A stretch of DNA of 64,000 nucleotides, from contig NZ_CP045652.1 of NCBI RefSeq assembly GCF_009557615.1, positions 1,674,001 through 1,738,000 of the forward strand, in the 5' to 3' direction. Both the position numbers and the translations under genes were made by a program. Within the stretch, counting starts at the first letter, position 1; every line of letters begins with the position of its first letter. Below, piece after piece: positions 34,962 through 44,428 of this stretch. The notes under the pieces are model-generated. The model did no database searches, had not been told where the DNA came from, and saw nothing but the letters and a program-made list of their open reading frames with translations. This DNA comes from Sphingobacteruim zhuxiongii. Its GTDB lineage: Bacteria; Bacteroidota; Bacteroidia; Sphingobacteriales; Sphingobacteriaceae.

Positions 34962-36488
34962 ATGCTTAAGTTTAGCTTTTCAATACTTTTCGTTCTTTTT
35001 TGCTATAACTGCTTTGGACAGCAGTTATTCAGCAGAGACTCTTTGCTGTTAGATTTGCCATCACAACAGAAATTACTGTTCCACTTTGAGAATCCACAGC
35101 TCGTTAGGACGCAGCTAAAGGACTATAATATTGGAGAGGCTGAACTTTCTTTTCAACATAGAAAAGGCGAGTATCGAAGAGCTAAAGATGCTTATCAGCA
35201 AAACCTGGCGGAGTTTAATGCATTCGGTATATCGCAAATCGATAGCTTTATTATTTCTGGACATTTTAAGTTCAATAGAATTTGGGAGGATAGTCTTGCG
35301 AACACGCTGCAGGGGATAAACGATGATGTTTCTCCGTTTTATTACTTTGTTGAAAAATCAGGGAGATATGAACGTCAAAATTTTAACGGAAATGTCCAAG
35401 TTCGTTACGCTGGTTTTAATCCGTATTTCCAACCTGGATTGAAATTTGACTACAATATGCACTGGACAACAAGGTCTGTCGATCCGCGTCCGAATGTGGC
35501 TTCCGTAGCGATTAGATTTAATCCTTTTATTAGTTCTCAGATAGGTAAAGGTTTAATTTCTGGCGGATTTTTATTTGGTTATGGAGATGAGGAGAGCGGC
35601 ATTGCATATAAAAATCCAATGTATGGCACGAGTATGCTTTTTCCAGATCGTATTTACTATACGAATCAGGGATTTGGTTATATATCTCAAAAGGACTCGA
35701 GTAATATGCGGAAATATGATCAGTATTTGGGGGCTAATTTAGCCTATAGCTTACAATCAGAACGCATTGAGTTATATAGTGCATTGCGTTTCGAACGAAA
35801 GATAACAAATAGCACATTCGATCAGAAAATGCGTAAGCAATATTATAAACGTAGTGAATTTAATTTGCAGACGCTAAATAGTCAGACGCAGGTTCATTGG
35901 AAGCAATCTTCCGAAAAACAACATTTGTTTTTTCTTGATTTCATTTATCAAAGAGGTTTGGACTTGAATTACAATCTCCGTTCAGCGAATTATTTGGTTA
36001 CTAATACCAACATCAATTTGAATTATGCTTACCAAAATAAATTATGGACACTTGGTTTAGGAGGGGATTGGCAAAGTATGGATAAGTTAGATGCCGCTGC
36101 TGCTCATCAGCATACTTATCAACAGCTTAAGCTTCAAGTTCAAATTAGACGCATCTTTAATATTGGAAAAAACTTTTTGGAAACCGAGTTGATCCCGAAT
36201 TATACCATGAGTCTGTCTAATAAGCTAACTGTGCCTAGCACGCAGGTCAATGTTTTTACGAAAAGTATAGTCTATCCGGACTTTGATTATTTCAATTTGG
36301 AACCTGTTGGGGTGGATTTCAATTTAGCATACGTGTTGCCGAAGGCGATGAAGATGCGCGGCGCGAAATTGTTTTTGCGCAATCAATTTCTGACTGTGTT
36401 AGGCGAGCCTAATAAAAACAACTTATCTTTGCAGAAAGATAAATATAACCTGTGGCAAGCGCAAATTGGCGCACGTTTTAGTTTGTAG
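34962..36488 (+). CDS. DUF6850-type outer membrane beta-barrel protein
   Basis: 508 residues with a signal peptide (MLKFSFSILFVLFCYNCFGQ). The mature protein consists of alternating, aromatic-rich strands with frequent periodic patterns (ISGGFLFGYGDEESG, LGANLAYSLQSERIELYSAL) and ends in QIGARFSL, as expected of an outer membrane barrel. I assign it to DUF6850 by its position between DUF4876 and cytochrome c peroxidase genes and by its form. Function unknown. Starts 8 nt after the DUF4876 gene. Confidence 0.65.
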   Translation: MLKFSFSILFVLFCYNCFGQQLFSRDSLLLDLPSQQKLLFHFENPQLVRTQLKDYNIGEAELSFQHRKGEYRRAKDAYQQNLAEFNAFGISQIDSFIISGHFKFNRIWEDSLANTLQGINDDVSPFYYFVEKSGRYERQNFNGNVQVRYAGFNPYFQPGLKFDYNMHWTTRSVDPRPNVASVAIRFNPFISSQIGKGLISGGFLFGYGDEESGIAYKNPMYGTSMLFPDRIYYTNQGFGYISQKDSSNMRKYDQYLGANLAYSLQSERIELYSALRFERKITNSTFDQKMRKQYYKRSEFNLQTLNSQTQVHWKQSSEKQHLFFLDFIYQRGLDLNYNLRSANYLVTNTNINLNYAYQNKLWTLGLGGDWQSMDKLDAAAAHQHTYQQLKLQVQIRRIFNIGKNFLETELIPNYTMSLSNKLTVPSTQVNVFTKSIVYPDFDYFNLEPVGVDFNLAYVLPKAMKMRGAKLFLRNQFLTVLGEPNKNNLSLQKDKYNLWQAQIGARFSL

Positions 36489-36491
36489 CAT

Positions 36492-37616
36492 ATGACTAAG
36501 AATAAATTAGTATCGCTAGTTTCGATTTTTATTATCATTATCTGTAGTGCTTTTCTTCACGATAAGCAAGACTCCATCCGTGATTTGTATAGTCGTCCCA
36601 TAAGCGAATGGCCTAAGCCCACGATTGATACGGGCGTAAATTGGCAGGAGTTTAAATCTTTACCGAAGATTGATACCAGCTATTTTAGTTTGATGGAACG
36701 ACCAGATATTAAGCTGGGAAAGATCTTGTTTTTCGATCCTATTTTATCGGGTTCTAATCAGATTTCCTGTAGTTCTTGTCATAATCCGCAAACCTCTTGG
36801 GCGGATCATTCGACGGTTCCAGTCGGTCATGATCATTTGGTCGGGACTCGTAATACAATATCCTTACTTAATGTTTACGCGCGTAAATCGCTATTTTGGG
36901 ATGGTCGTGCGAAAACACTGGAAGAGCAAGCGCTGGCACCCATTGAAGCGCACAATGAGATGGCAATGGATTTAACGAAGTTGATTCCTAAGTTGAAGGC
37001 AATCCCTGGTTATCGACAAATGTTTGAAGAGGCGTTCGGTGATGAAGACTTTTCTATGCCTGAAGTTCTTAAGGCATTGGCAGCATTTCAACGCACGCTT
37101 ACTAGTCGTAGAAGTCGATTTGATGAGTTCCTCGATGGAAAGTATAGTGCTTTAACTGACGTCGAGATTCAGGGTATGCACCTCTTCCGCACCAAAGCGA
37201 GATGTATAAACTGCCATCATGGAGAGTTTTTAACAGACGAAGACTTCCATAATATAGGTTTGACTTACTATAAAAGAAAATATGAAGATCTAGGTCGCTA
37301 TTTGGTAACTAAGGACCCGAAAGATGTAGGTAAGTTTCGTACGCCATCACTTCGAGATGTGATGAACACAAGTCCTTGGATGCATAATGGTCTTTTTGAA
37401 GATATCACAGGATTACTCAATCTGTATAATAGTGGTATGGTGATGAATAATCCTAAGAATGCGGAGCAACATGCCGACCCTATGTACCCGAGAACTGATC
37501 CATTATTAAAGCGTTTGGATTTAAGTAAAGAAGAGATTCAAGCTATTGCGGCTTTTTTGAAAGCCACGACGGCGACAAAATATAGAATGAATAGACCTGA
37601 TAGCTTACCTAGATAA
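36492..37616 (+). CDS. di-heme cytochrome c peroxidase (CCP/MauG family)
   Basis: 374 residues with an N-terminal membrane/signal segment (LVSLVSIFIIIICSAFL). Two heme-binding motifs: CSSCH at 93-97 and CINCH at 238-242. Other family landmarks: GTRNTISLLN, FWDGRAKTLEEQA, PIEAHNEM and the C-terminal MHNGLFEDITGLLNLYNSG. Such enzymes reduce peroxide, or as in MauG oxidise protein or metal substrates, in the periplasm. Being the last gene of a TonB receptor operon suggests it acts on the imported ligand or its metal. Ends at a terminator. Confidence 0.88.
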   Translation: MTKNKLVSLVSIFIIIICSAFLHDKQDSIRDLYSRPISEWPKPTIDTGVNWQEFKSLPKIDTSYFSLMERPDIKLGKILFFDPILSGSNQISCSSCHNPQTSWADHSTVPVGHDHLVGTRNTISLLNVYARKSLFWDGRAKTLEEQALAPIEAHNEMAMDLTKLIPKLKAIPGYRQMFEEAFGDEDFSMPEVLKALAAFQRTLTSRRSRFDEFLDGKYSALTDVEIQGMHLFRTKARCINCHHGEFLTDEDFHNIGLTYYKRKYEDLGRYLVTKDPKDVGKFRTPSLRDVMNTSPWMHNGLFEDITGLLNLYNSGMVMNNPKNAEQHADPMYPRTDPLLKRLDLSKEEIQAIAAFLKATTATKYRMNRPDSLPR

Positions 37617-37641
37617 TCGGCTATTATCGTATTTTAATAGG

Positions 37642-37666
37642 AAAGCTGTCTGTAATGGACAGCTTT
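37642..37666 (+). terminator. terminator of the TonB receptor-peroxidase operon
   Basis: 9-bp stem AAAGCTGTC/GACAGCTTT with a 7-nt loop followed by T-run to 37670; 25 nt after the peroxidase stop. Confidence 0.85.
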
Positions 37667-37852
37667 TTTTGTGTAGGAGTGGAGCTTTATATGGTGGGTG
37701 CTGTTTTCAGAGTTCACGAGGGATTCTAAATTAGCTGTTGATAGGGTAGTTGGTCATTGATGTAGAAAATAATGTTTTGGTTCGTCTGTGTAAATAAACA
37801 CTTCTTGAGCCATATTGGGGTAGATCTTGATTTGACAATTATTCTATTAAAA

Positions 37853-37887
37853 GAGCGAAGCTTTGTTACATAATTCGCTCATTTTTT
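37853..37887 (+). terminator. orphan terminator in a geneless region
   Basis: 7-bp stem GAGCGAA (37853-37859) / TTCGCTC (37874-37880), then ATTTTTT. It follows a complete terminator by ~190 nt with no coding frame between, so a short RNA may end here. Confidence 0.5.
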
Positions 37888-38465
37888 ATAAACAGACTTC
37901 AATGCTCCAACTTATTTATTGAATTCATGCATTTTATTCCTCCATTATTTCACTGTGACATAATTGTGACAATTTTATAAAACGTTAGTTTTCAATAACA
38001 GAATTATAAATCTTATACTTGTTGTAACCTTTGCCTTCTAATATCGGGTACGTGAACGATAATGGTATAAACTAAATTATGATGATGAAGATTGCAAGTA
38101 GTGTGAATACGAATTGCTGTCTTCAAATTTACCAAATTACTCCCGTAGAACGTTCAGGAAATTAATTTTTGCAGTTCTGAAAAAGCAGTTCGTATGGAAT
38201 CATCCTGTACTAGTACGTGTTATTCCTTTTAGAAAATGAAGATCAGCATATACTGATACTTAGCTTATTCAAATGCCTGCAGTGAATATTATAGTGGAAT
38301 TAATTTCAATGATATAACGCATTTAAGATATAGTTTATAGTTCAATTCGAGATGTCGACAAGTACGACTACTATCAGCAGGAGGAAGAGTCATTCTCCTT
38401 GTTTTGACAACGCTATTCTACTAAAAAATGCAAGCGTGTATTGACGCTATATTATTGAAAGCAAG

Positions 38466-38522
38466 AGGTCCCTAGTTTTTGTCCTAGAAGTGATGCTTCT
38501 AATAGTTTGCCCCTAGGAACCT
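38466..38522 (+). promoter_or_regulatory. nested hairpin in the leader of the SusC operon
   Basis: Outer arms AGGTCCCTAG (38466-38475) and CTAGGAACCT (38513-38522), 9 of 10 pairs; inner TAGAAG (38485-38490) / CTTCTA (38496-38501). A short T-run follows (38522-38526), giving an attenuator-like shape. Function is inference. Confidence 0.35.
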
Positions 38523-38627
38523 TTTTAGATTAAAGATTGAAGTACCATATGTGTGTCGGAGAATAGTGTCGGTTTTAACAGCATGAATTCTATTACTATT
38601 AACTCATATCATTATACAATCACCTAA

Positions 38628-41600
38628 ATGAATAATCTAAATATGATGAAAAAATCACAACTATTTCTATTAACCATCTGGTTTTTAGTGATGTCCATGC
38701 AGCTCTATGGACAAGAAGCACGAAAATACGAGGGTGTTATTCTCAACGCGGATACTAGGAGTCCGCTAGCCGGGGTTTCCGTAAAAGTGAAGAATGCTGC
38801 GGTTCAATCAGACGAACAAGGGAAATTCACCATCCAGGGAAATCAAGGAGAAAGCTTAACGGCAAGTTTGTTAGGCTATGAGAGTGTGAGCATTAATTTG
38901 GCTAGTACCCTTTCGCTTCAAATTGAAATGCGTGAGGTTTCCTCTGATTTGGAAGGTGTTGTTGTTATTGGTTATGGAACGGCAAAGAAATCTGATTTAA
39001 CAGGTTCGGTGGTTCGGATAAACATGGCCGACAAGGCTTTGCAGGCAAACACAAACTTGCTTCAGTCGCTAATTGGTGCAACTTCTGGGGTGAACTTAGA
39101 ATCTAGAGGTGGCGCAAGCAGCGAGCCTTCCTTATCGATTAGGGGACAGACTTCACTCTCAGCTTCAGATAGACCACTTATTGTACTTGATGGTGTTATC
39201 TATAATGGTAGCATCAACAATATCAATATGAATGATGTGGAGTCCGTAGATATTTTGAAGGATGCAAGTGCCGCTGCCGTATATGGATCGCGTGCAGCGA
39301 ATGGGGTAATGTTGATTACAACAAAAAAAGGAAAGACAGAAAAGCCTGTTATCTCTTTTAACACCTATGCTGGAGTTCAGGATATGACGAATAATCCAAT
39401 GCGTGTAATGGACGGCGATGAGTTTGCTGTTCGTTTGGTGGATTGGGATTGGCAAAGTAAAGTATATAACTGGTATAAAACAAAGCCTACAGACGCTTCG
39501 ACACGCCCTGTAAGACCTGATGTAACGGATAGAAATGTGGTTGCTAATTATCTGAGAACGCTAGAAGAAAAGGAAAACTACTTAGCAGGAAAGTCTATTG
39601 ACTGGGTTGATGAGGTTTTGCAAACAGCACCAATGCAGTATTATAACTTGAGTTTGCAAGGTAAGTCGGATATGACCAACTATTATCTTTCTGGATCTTA
39701 TTCCGATGTAGAAGGCGTTCAGCTAAATGATCGAATGAAACGGATTACAATGCACAGTAATATCGAATCTAGAGTGAATGAGTGGTTGAAGATTAACTTA
39801 AATACATCGTTTAGTAATATTGATAACTCGGGGATACCTGCAAGTTTAGCGACGGCAAGAAAAGCCAGTCCCTTAGTAAACAATCATATCGGACAAGATG
39901 ATTATGATATCTATCTGGGAGGAGAACTATTCCAACCCTATCCTTTGATTGGTCTATACGTCGATAATTCTGACGTTAGTAAAGAATTCTTTGGTGTTGG
40001 TGGATTACGTATAGATGCACCTTGGGTAAAAGGATTAGCTTATGACTTTAATTATTCTTATGTCTATTCAAGTCGCAATAACAACACCTTTTATTCCAGT
40101 AAAACACCTGAAGGGGTGAGTAATCGCGGTGCCGCTGTGAAATCACCATCGGAAGGGAAAGATTGGGCAATCAATAATATTTTAAGCTATAGCAATACAT
40201 TTGGTAAGCATCAAATCAACTCAACCTTATTGCTTAGTACGGAAGGTCGGACAGGTAATGGATCGACTTTGAATGCTTCTGGATTCAACAATGAAATCTT
40301 GGGCTACAATAATATGGGATTGGGTGAAGTGGCAACAGTGGGTTCCAGTGCCTATAAGGAAAACAGTATATCCTATATGGCGAGAGCCAATTATAGTTTT
40401 ATGTCCCGATATCTATTTACAGCGACAATTCGTAGGGATGGTTTTTCCGGCTTCGGAGAGACTAATAAATGGGCTAACTTCCCTTCTGCTTCTGTTGCTT
40501 GGGTACTTTCTGAAGAGCCATTCTTTAAGCCTGAGGATGTATACCTAAAGATTAGAACATCTTATGGTAAGAATGGAAATCAAGGTATCGGCCGCTATTC
40601 TAGTCAGTCTAGAATGGGAACTAGGGACTATGTTTATGGACAAAATACTGCTATTGGTATTTACCCAAGTACCTTAGGTAATATTGAATTAGGCTGGGAA
40701 ACGACTTCTTCAATCAATGCCGGTATCGATTTCGGTTTTCTGAAAAATAGAATTACAGGAGCATTGGATCTATATTCCTCGAAAACTTCCGACATTTTAG
40801 TCAGACGGAAATTGCCTCGTATGGCTGGTTATGCTGATATCTGGACTAATATAGGAGCAACAAGTAATAAAGGTATCGAGCTAGATATCAAATCGCTAAA
40901 TCTAACAGGAGCTTTTCGTTGGGAGACTAGTCTAACATTCGCATTGAATAGAGATAAATTGACGCGTCTTTATGGAGATGGAAATGATAGCGATATAGGT
41001 AACTCATGGTTTGTTGGAAAGTCGTTAGGTGCTATTTACGACTACGAAATGGCAGGTGGCGTCTGGACGGAAGACGAGTTCTTTCGTGGGGAAGTATTGG
41101 AAGGCTGGTATCCTGGTCAATTCAAATACGTAGATCAAGGTACAAAAGACAATGTAATCGATCCGACAAACGACAGGACGGTAATTGGCTATACATCGCC
41201 TAGCTACCGCTTTAGTATCAATAACACATTTTCTTATAAGAACTTTAGCCTATCGGTTTTCATAAATTCGATTCAAGGTGGAAGTAATCGCTACATGGCA
41301 AACAATGTGGAAAATGCCAACCCGCTTTATTACTTCCCAGATAGACATAACAATTCAGCTGTTAACCCATATTGGAGCCCCTTAGCACCAACAACGAATA
41401 CCACAGGTATCTATAATGTGCCGTTGCGACAAAGTGGAATCTACCAAAGCAGAAGCTTCGTCCGCATCCAAGATATCTCACTAGGTTATAGTTTCAAAAA
41501 TGAATTGTTAAAGAAGCTCAATATGCAGAATGCGCAGATTTATGTTTCCAGCAAGAATCCATATGTATGGACTAAATGGCAAGGATGGGATCCAGAGAGT

Positions 41601-41660
41601 GGTGCAAGTGACATTCCTGTTATGCGGAACGTAGTCGTGGGTTTAAATGTTTCTTTTTAG
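38628..41660 (+). CDS. SusC/RagA family TonB-linked outer membrane protein
   Basis: 1010 residues. Signal peptide (MMKKSQLFLLTIWFLVMSM...YGQ), CarboxypepD_reg-like domain (~28-105), the SusC hallmark ESRGGASSEPSLSIRGQ in the plug, VVIGYGTAKKSDLTGSV linker, LIVLDG and VESVDILKDASAAAVYGSR, then a large barrel ending VVVGLNVSF. SusC proteins import oligosaccharides or other large nutrients with a SusD lid; the SusD gene follows after 33 nt. It heads the series running to the HiPIP gene at 49.8 kb. No hybrid sensor or anti-sigma factor gene adjoins. Confidence 0.93.
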   Translation: MNNLNMMKKSQLFLLTIWFLVMSMQLYGQEARKYEGVILNADTRSPLAGVSVKVKNAAVQSDEQGKFTIQGNQGESLTASLLGYESVSINLASTLSLQIEMREVSSDLEGVVVIGYGTAKKSDLTGSVVRINMADKALQANTNLLQSLIGATSGVNLESRGGASSEPSLSIRGQTSLSASDRPLIVLDGVIYNGSINNINMNDVESVDILKDASAAAVYGSRAANGVMLITTKKGKTEKPVISFNTYAGVQDMTNNPMRVMDGDEFAVRLVDWDWQSKVYNWYKTKPTDASTRPVRPDVTDRNVVANYLRTLEEKENYLAGKSIDWVDEVLQTAPMQYYNLSLQGKSDMTNYYLSGSYSDVEGVQLNDRMKRITMHSNIESRVNEWLKINLNTSFSNIDNSGIPASLATARKASPLVNNHIGQDDYDIYLGGELFQPYPLIGLYVDNSDVSKEFFGVGGLRIDAPWVKGLAYDFNYSYVYSSRNNNTFYSSKTPEGVSNRGAAVKSPSEGKDWAINNILSYSNTFGKHQINSTLLLSTEGRTGNGSTLNASGFNNEILGYNNMGLGEVATVGSSAYKENSISYMARANYSFMSRYLFTATIRRDGFSGFGETNKWANFPSASVAWVLSEEPFFKPEDVYLKIRTSYGKNGNQGIGRYSSQSRMGTRDYVYGQNTAIGIYPSTLGNIELGWETTSSINAGIDFGFLKNRITGALDLYSSKTSDILVRRKLPRMAGYADIWTNIGATSNKGIELDIKSLNLTGAFRWETSLTFALNRDKLTRLYGDGNDSDIGNSWFVGKSLGAIYDYEMAGGVWTEDEFFRGEVLEGWYPGQFKYVDQGTKDNVIDPTNDRTVIGYTSPSYRFSINNTFSYKNFSLSVFINSIQGGSNRYMANNVENANPLYYFPDRHNNSAVNPYWSPLAPTTNTTGIYNVPLRQSGIYQSRSFVRIQDISLGYSFKNELLKKLNMQNAQIYVSSKNPYVWTKWQGWDPESGASDIPVMRNVVVGLNVSF

Positions 41661-41693
41661 CAAGTTGATTTACATATTGAAAATTTATCTGAT

Positions 41694-43412
41694 ATGAATA
41701 CGATTAAAAAAATAATAAGCAAGATACTGTTTATAGGGTTGTCATTCTTTTTTCTACTTTTTCTCTCTTGTGATAAAAGTCTATTGGATGAGAAACCGTT
41801 AGATTTCCTATCGCCAGATAACGCCTATCTGACGGAAGCTGGAGCACTACAAGGGGTTACCGCAATTCACGATCGAGTACGGTCTGCCTATTACTCTTTT
41901 GGAGAGTTTGGTGTGATGAACTGGGCGACAGTAGGTTCAGACTTAGGCTATAATGGTGAAACACCTGCTGCCGGGGGATTATATTTAAATTCCTACGACG
42001 ACATGACGCCTATCTGGAGAAATGTTGTTGACACTTGGAACGTAGGCTTTGAAGTGATACAATGGGCGAATGTATTGATCGATAAAGTTGGTCAAGCTGA
42101 TCCCGCTGACTTTGTACAAGGTGAAAAGGGCAAGAATGTATACATCGCGGAAGCACGTTTTTTTAGAGCTTTCATGTACAGAAATTTAGCGTCCACTTAT
42201 GGCGATATCCCTGTTCTAACGGAGCCTATTCGTACGGCGAAGGCAGATTTTGTGCGAGATCCAATTAAAAAAGTTTATGAACAAATGGTGGAAGACTTCA
42301 AGTTTGCTTCAGAAAATCTACCTAAACCGAGAGAAGAAGCTGCACCTGGAAGAATTACGCAAGGTCCAGCACTTCACTTTTTAGCAGAAACTTACCTTGA
42401 ACTTAAAGAGCCACAGAAAGCTATTGAAGCTTCCAGCAAAGCGATTAATGATTTTGGATATAATCTAATGACCAGACGTTTTGGTGGTCGCCTAGGAAAA
42501 GATGTATTTGGTTCTGGAGATCCTTATTTCGACTTATTTGGATATGGAAATCATAACCTTCCTGAGAACACCGAATCCATGTGGATAATACAGGTTGAGC
42601 CGTTTATTAAAGGTGGTGGCCAGATTGCGAGTGCTTATATCTTTGGTCCGCGTTATTTCGATATTGGATTGACGCCAGATGGAAAGAAAGCTATTCGAGG
42701 TGAGTTCTACAATGGAGCCTACACGGGCTACACAGATACCTTGGGCAGGCCTACTGCAAATGCAAGAGGAACGAATTTAGTGTATTACTATTTGTGGAAA
42801 GACAATTGGAACAATGACACTAGGAATGCGGAGCATAACTTAAAGAGAAATTTCTATTATGATAATCCGGAATCTGCATACCATAAGAAGAAGATAGATT
42901 TCAGTCTTTATAATCCAGCGAGAACAGATCCGAGAGCAGATACGCTGAAGATTTTATTCCCGATTCATACGAAGTTTACTGACCCTCTAAACTATTTCCT
43001 TCAACCGAATCGTTCAGGCGGTGGTATTACCCATAAGGACTGGTATGCTTTACGTTTTGCAGAGACCTTATTATTAAGAGCCGAGGCTTATTTGGCAACA
43101 GGACAAAAGGCACTCGCTGCCGCCGATGTCAACAAGGTACGTCAGCGATCTAATGCGAAACCCGTAACGGCAGATAAAGTGGATATTGATTATATCCTTG
43201 ATGAACGCGCAAGAGAACTATATGGTGAAGAATGGAGACTTATAACATTGAGAAGAACAGGAAAATTAATTGAACGTGTCTTAAAATACAATGATAATCC
43301 ACTTTGTCCTGGCGCATTTATCAAACCACATAACTTCCGTTGGCCAATCCCATTAGCAGATATTGATTTGAACATCGATGCAGAATTCCCTCAAAACCCA
43401 GGCTACGAATAG
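41694..43412 (+). CDS. SusD/RagB family nutrient-binding lipoprotein
   Basis: 572 residues. Lipobox near residue 26 (FLLFLSC) and the SusD N-terminal pattern LLDEKPLDFLSPDNAYLTEAGALQGV. TPR-like helices (AEARFFRAFMYRNLASTYGDIPVL) and a C-terminal RAEAYLATGQKALAAADVN, ELYGEEWRLITLRRTGK are typical of SusD. It binds substrate at the cell surface and forms a hinged lid on SusC. 33 nt after susC and 132 nt before the ThuA gene. Confidence 0.92.
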   Translation: MNTIKKIISKILFIGLSFFFLLFLSCDKSLLDEKPLDFLSPDNAYLTEAGALQGVTAIHDRVRSAYYSFGEFGVMNWATVGSDLGYNGETPAAGGLYLNSYDDMTPIWRNVVDTWNVGFEVIQWANVLIDKVGQADPADFVQGEKGKNVYIAEARFFRAFMYRNLASTYGDIPVLTEPIRTAKADFVRDPIKKVYEQMVEDFKFASENLPKPREEAAPGRITQGPALHFLAETYLELKEPQKAIEASSKAINDFGYNLMTRRFGGRLGKDVFGSGDPYFDLFGYGNHNLPENTESMWIIQVEPFIKGGGQIASAYIFGPRYFDIGLTPDGKKAIRGEFYNGAYTGYTDTLGRPTANARGTNLVYYYLWKDNWNNDTRNAEHNLKRNFYYDNPESAYHKKKIDFSLYNPARTDPRADTLKILFPIHTKFTDPLNYFLQPNRSGGGITHKDWYALRFAETLLLRAEAYLATGQKALAAADVNKVRQRSNAKPVTADKVDIDYILDERARELYGEEWRLITLRRTGKLIERVLKYNDNPLCPGAFIKPHNFRWPIPLADIDLNIDAEFPQNPGYE

Positions 43413-43544
43413 GTAGAGCTAGCTTCCTTTCTGGCATGCGGTTATTTTGCTAGAAAGGAAGTATTTATTTAGAAAGCGACGAGTTCATTAGGTTGTCCTC
43501 AACAGGAGGCTGATCAATATTTGATGATTATAATAGCATAGAAA

Positions 43545-44375
43545 ATGGATAACAGCATATCTACACAAGGGTATCTTAGCAAGCTAAGTAGATCCATAGC
43601 ATTTTTACTTTTGGTCGTTCTGATCGGTATAGGAAACACTGATGTAGCAATTGCGCAGGGCAAAACAAAGGCCCCGCTGCACATTGTGTTTTTAATTAGT
43701 GAAGATCCAGATAACTATGCGGCACATTTGACTATTCCTGAATTCGCTGATTACTTGGCAAAGTCAAAAAAGTATAAGACCACTGTGTTAAAAGGGGAAT
43801 CAAACCGAACCTCTTATCGCTTTCCGAATTTTGAAATCCTAAAAGAGGCTGATCTAGTTGTTGTGTTTGCACGTCGATTAGCATTAGCTTCGAATCAGAT
43901 AGCCGAATTGAAAAGCTATCTAAAGCGCGGTGCCGGACTTGTTGGAATCAGGACAGCAAATCATGCTTTCAAATTAATGAAGGGCGAGAAAGTGGCTGAT
44001 GGCCATGAGGAATGGCCTGAATTTGTATCCGATGTCTTGGGATGTGAAAATAGAGGATACGCTTTAGCGACTTCAAATACGGAAGTTCAAATGAATATTA
44101 AAGAATCAAAAAGCAGCTTATTGAAAGGGATAGAGTCAAGTCGATGGATCAGTGACGGAAATCTTTATTTGGTTGATCCGCTGTTGGCAAACGATGCGCA
44201 AGTCTTGCTTTATGGAAAGGGTGATCAAAAAACAGAGCCGATTGCCTGGACGCGACATTACGGTCAAAGTCGTATCTTCTATACATCCCTAGGCTATCCG
44301 ACTGATTTTAAAAATAAAAAGTTCATTATGCTCTTAGAGCATGCAATTGCATGGGCGATTAATAAAAATACATAG
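43545..44375 (+). CDS. ThuA domain-containing protein, exported
   Basis: 276 residues with a signal segment (SIAFLLLVVLIGIGNTDVAIAQG). The rest is a ThuA-like class I glutamine-amidotransferase fold (LHIVFLISEDPDNY, EADLVVVFARR, LKRGAGLVGIRTANHAFK, GQSRIFYTSLGYP). ThuA was found in trehalose utilisation; the family may handle oxidised sugars. A second ThuA-like domain occurs in the fusion protein at 25.9 kb, again with a dehydrogenase. Lies between SusD and the first ceramidase-like gene. Confidence 0.8.
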   Translation: MDNSISTQGYLSKLSRSIAFLLLVVLIGIGNTDVAIAQGKTKAPLHIVFLISEDPDNYAAHLTIPEFADYLAKSKKYKTTVLKGESNRTSYRFPNFEILKEADLVVVFARRLALASNQIAELKSYLKRGAGLVGIRTANHAFKLMKGEKVADGHEEWPEFVSDVLGCENRGYALATSNTEVQMNIKESKSSLLKGIESSRWISDGNLYLVDPLLANDAQVLLYGKGDQKTEPIAWTRHYGQSRIFYTSLGYPTDFKNKKFIMLLEHAIAWAINKNT

Positions 44376-44428
44376 CCCCGTCAGACTTATTGTCTAAAAA
44401 GAGAATATCTCATTATAACTTATAACCT

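Larger units (their letters stand above)
37617..38627. other. 1-kb geneless region with two terminators and a structured leader
   Basis: No coding frame worth reporting. It holds the operon terminator (37642-37666), an orphan terminator (37853-37887) and a nested hairpin 106 nt before the SusC gene (38466-38522). The stretch 37890-38460 is AT-rich and I see nothing recognisable in it; a decayed gene or regulator cannot be excluded. Confidence 0.5.

Noticed and set aside
37890..38460. Remnant of a SusR-like or anti-sigma regulator before the SusC gene
   Set aside because: I found no frame or motif that supports it.
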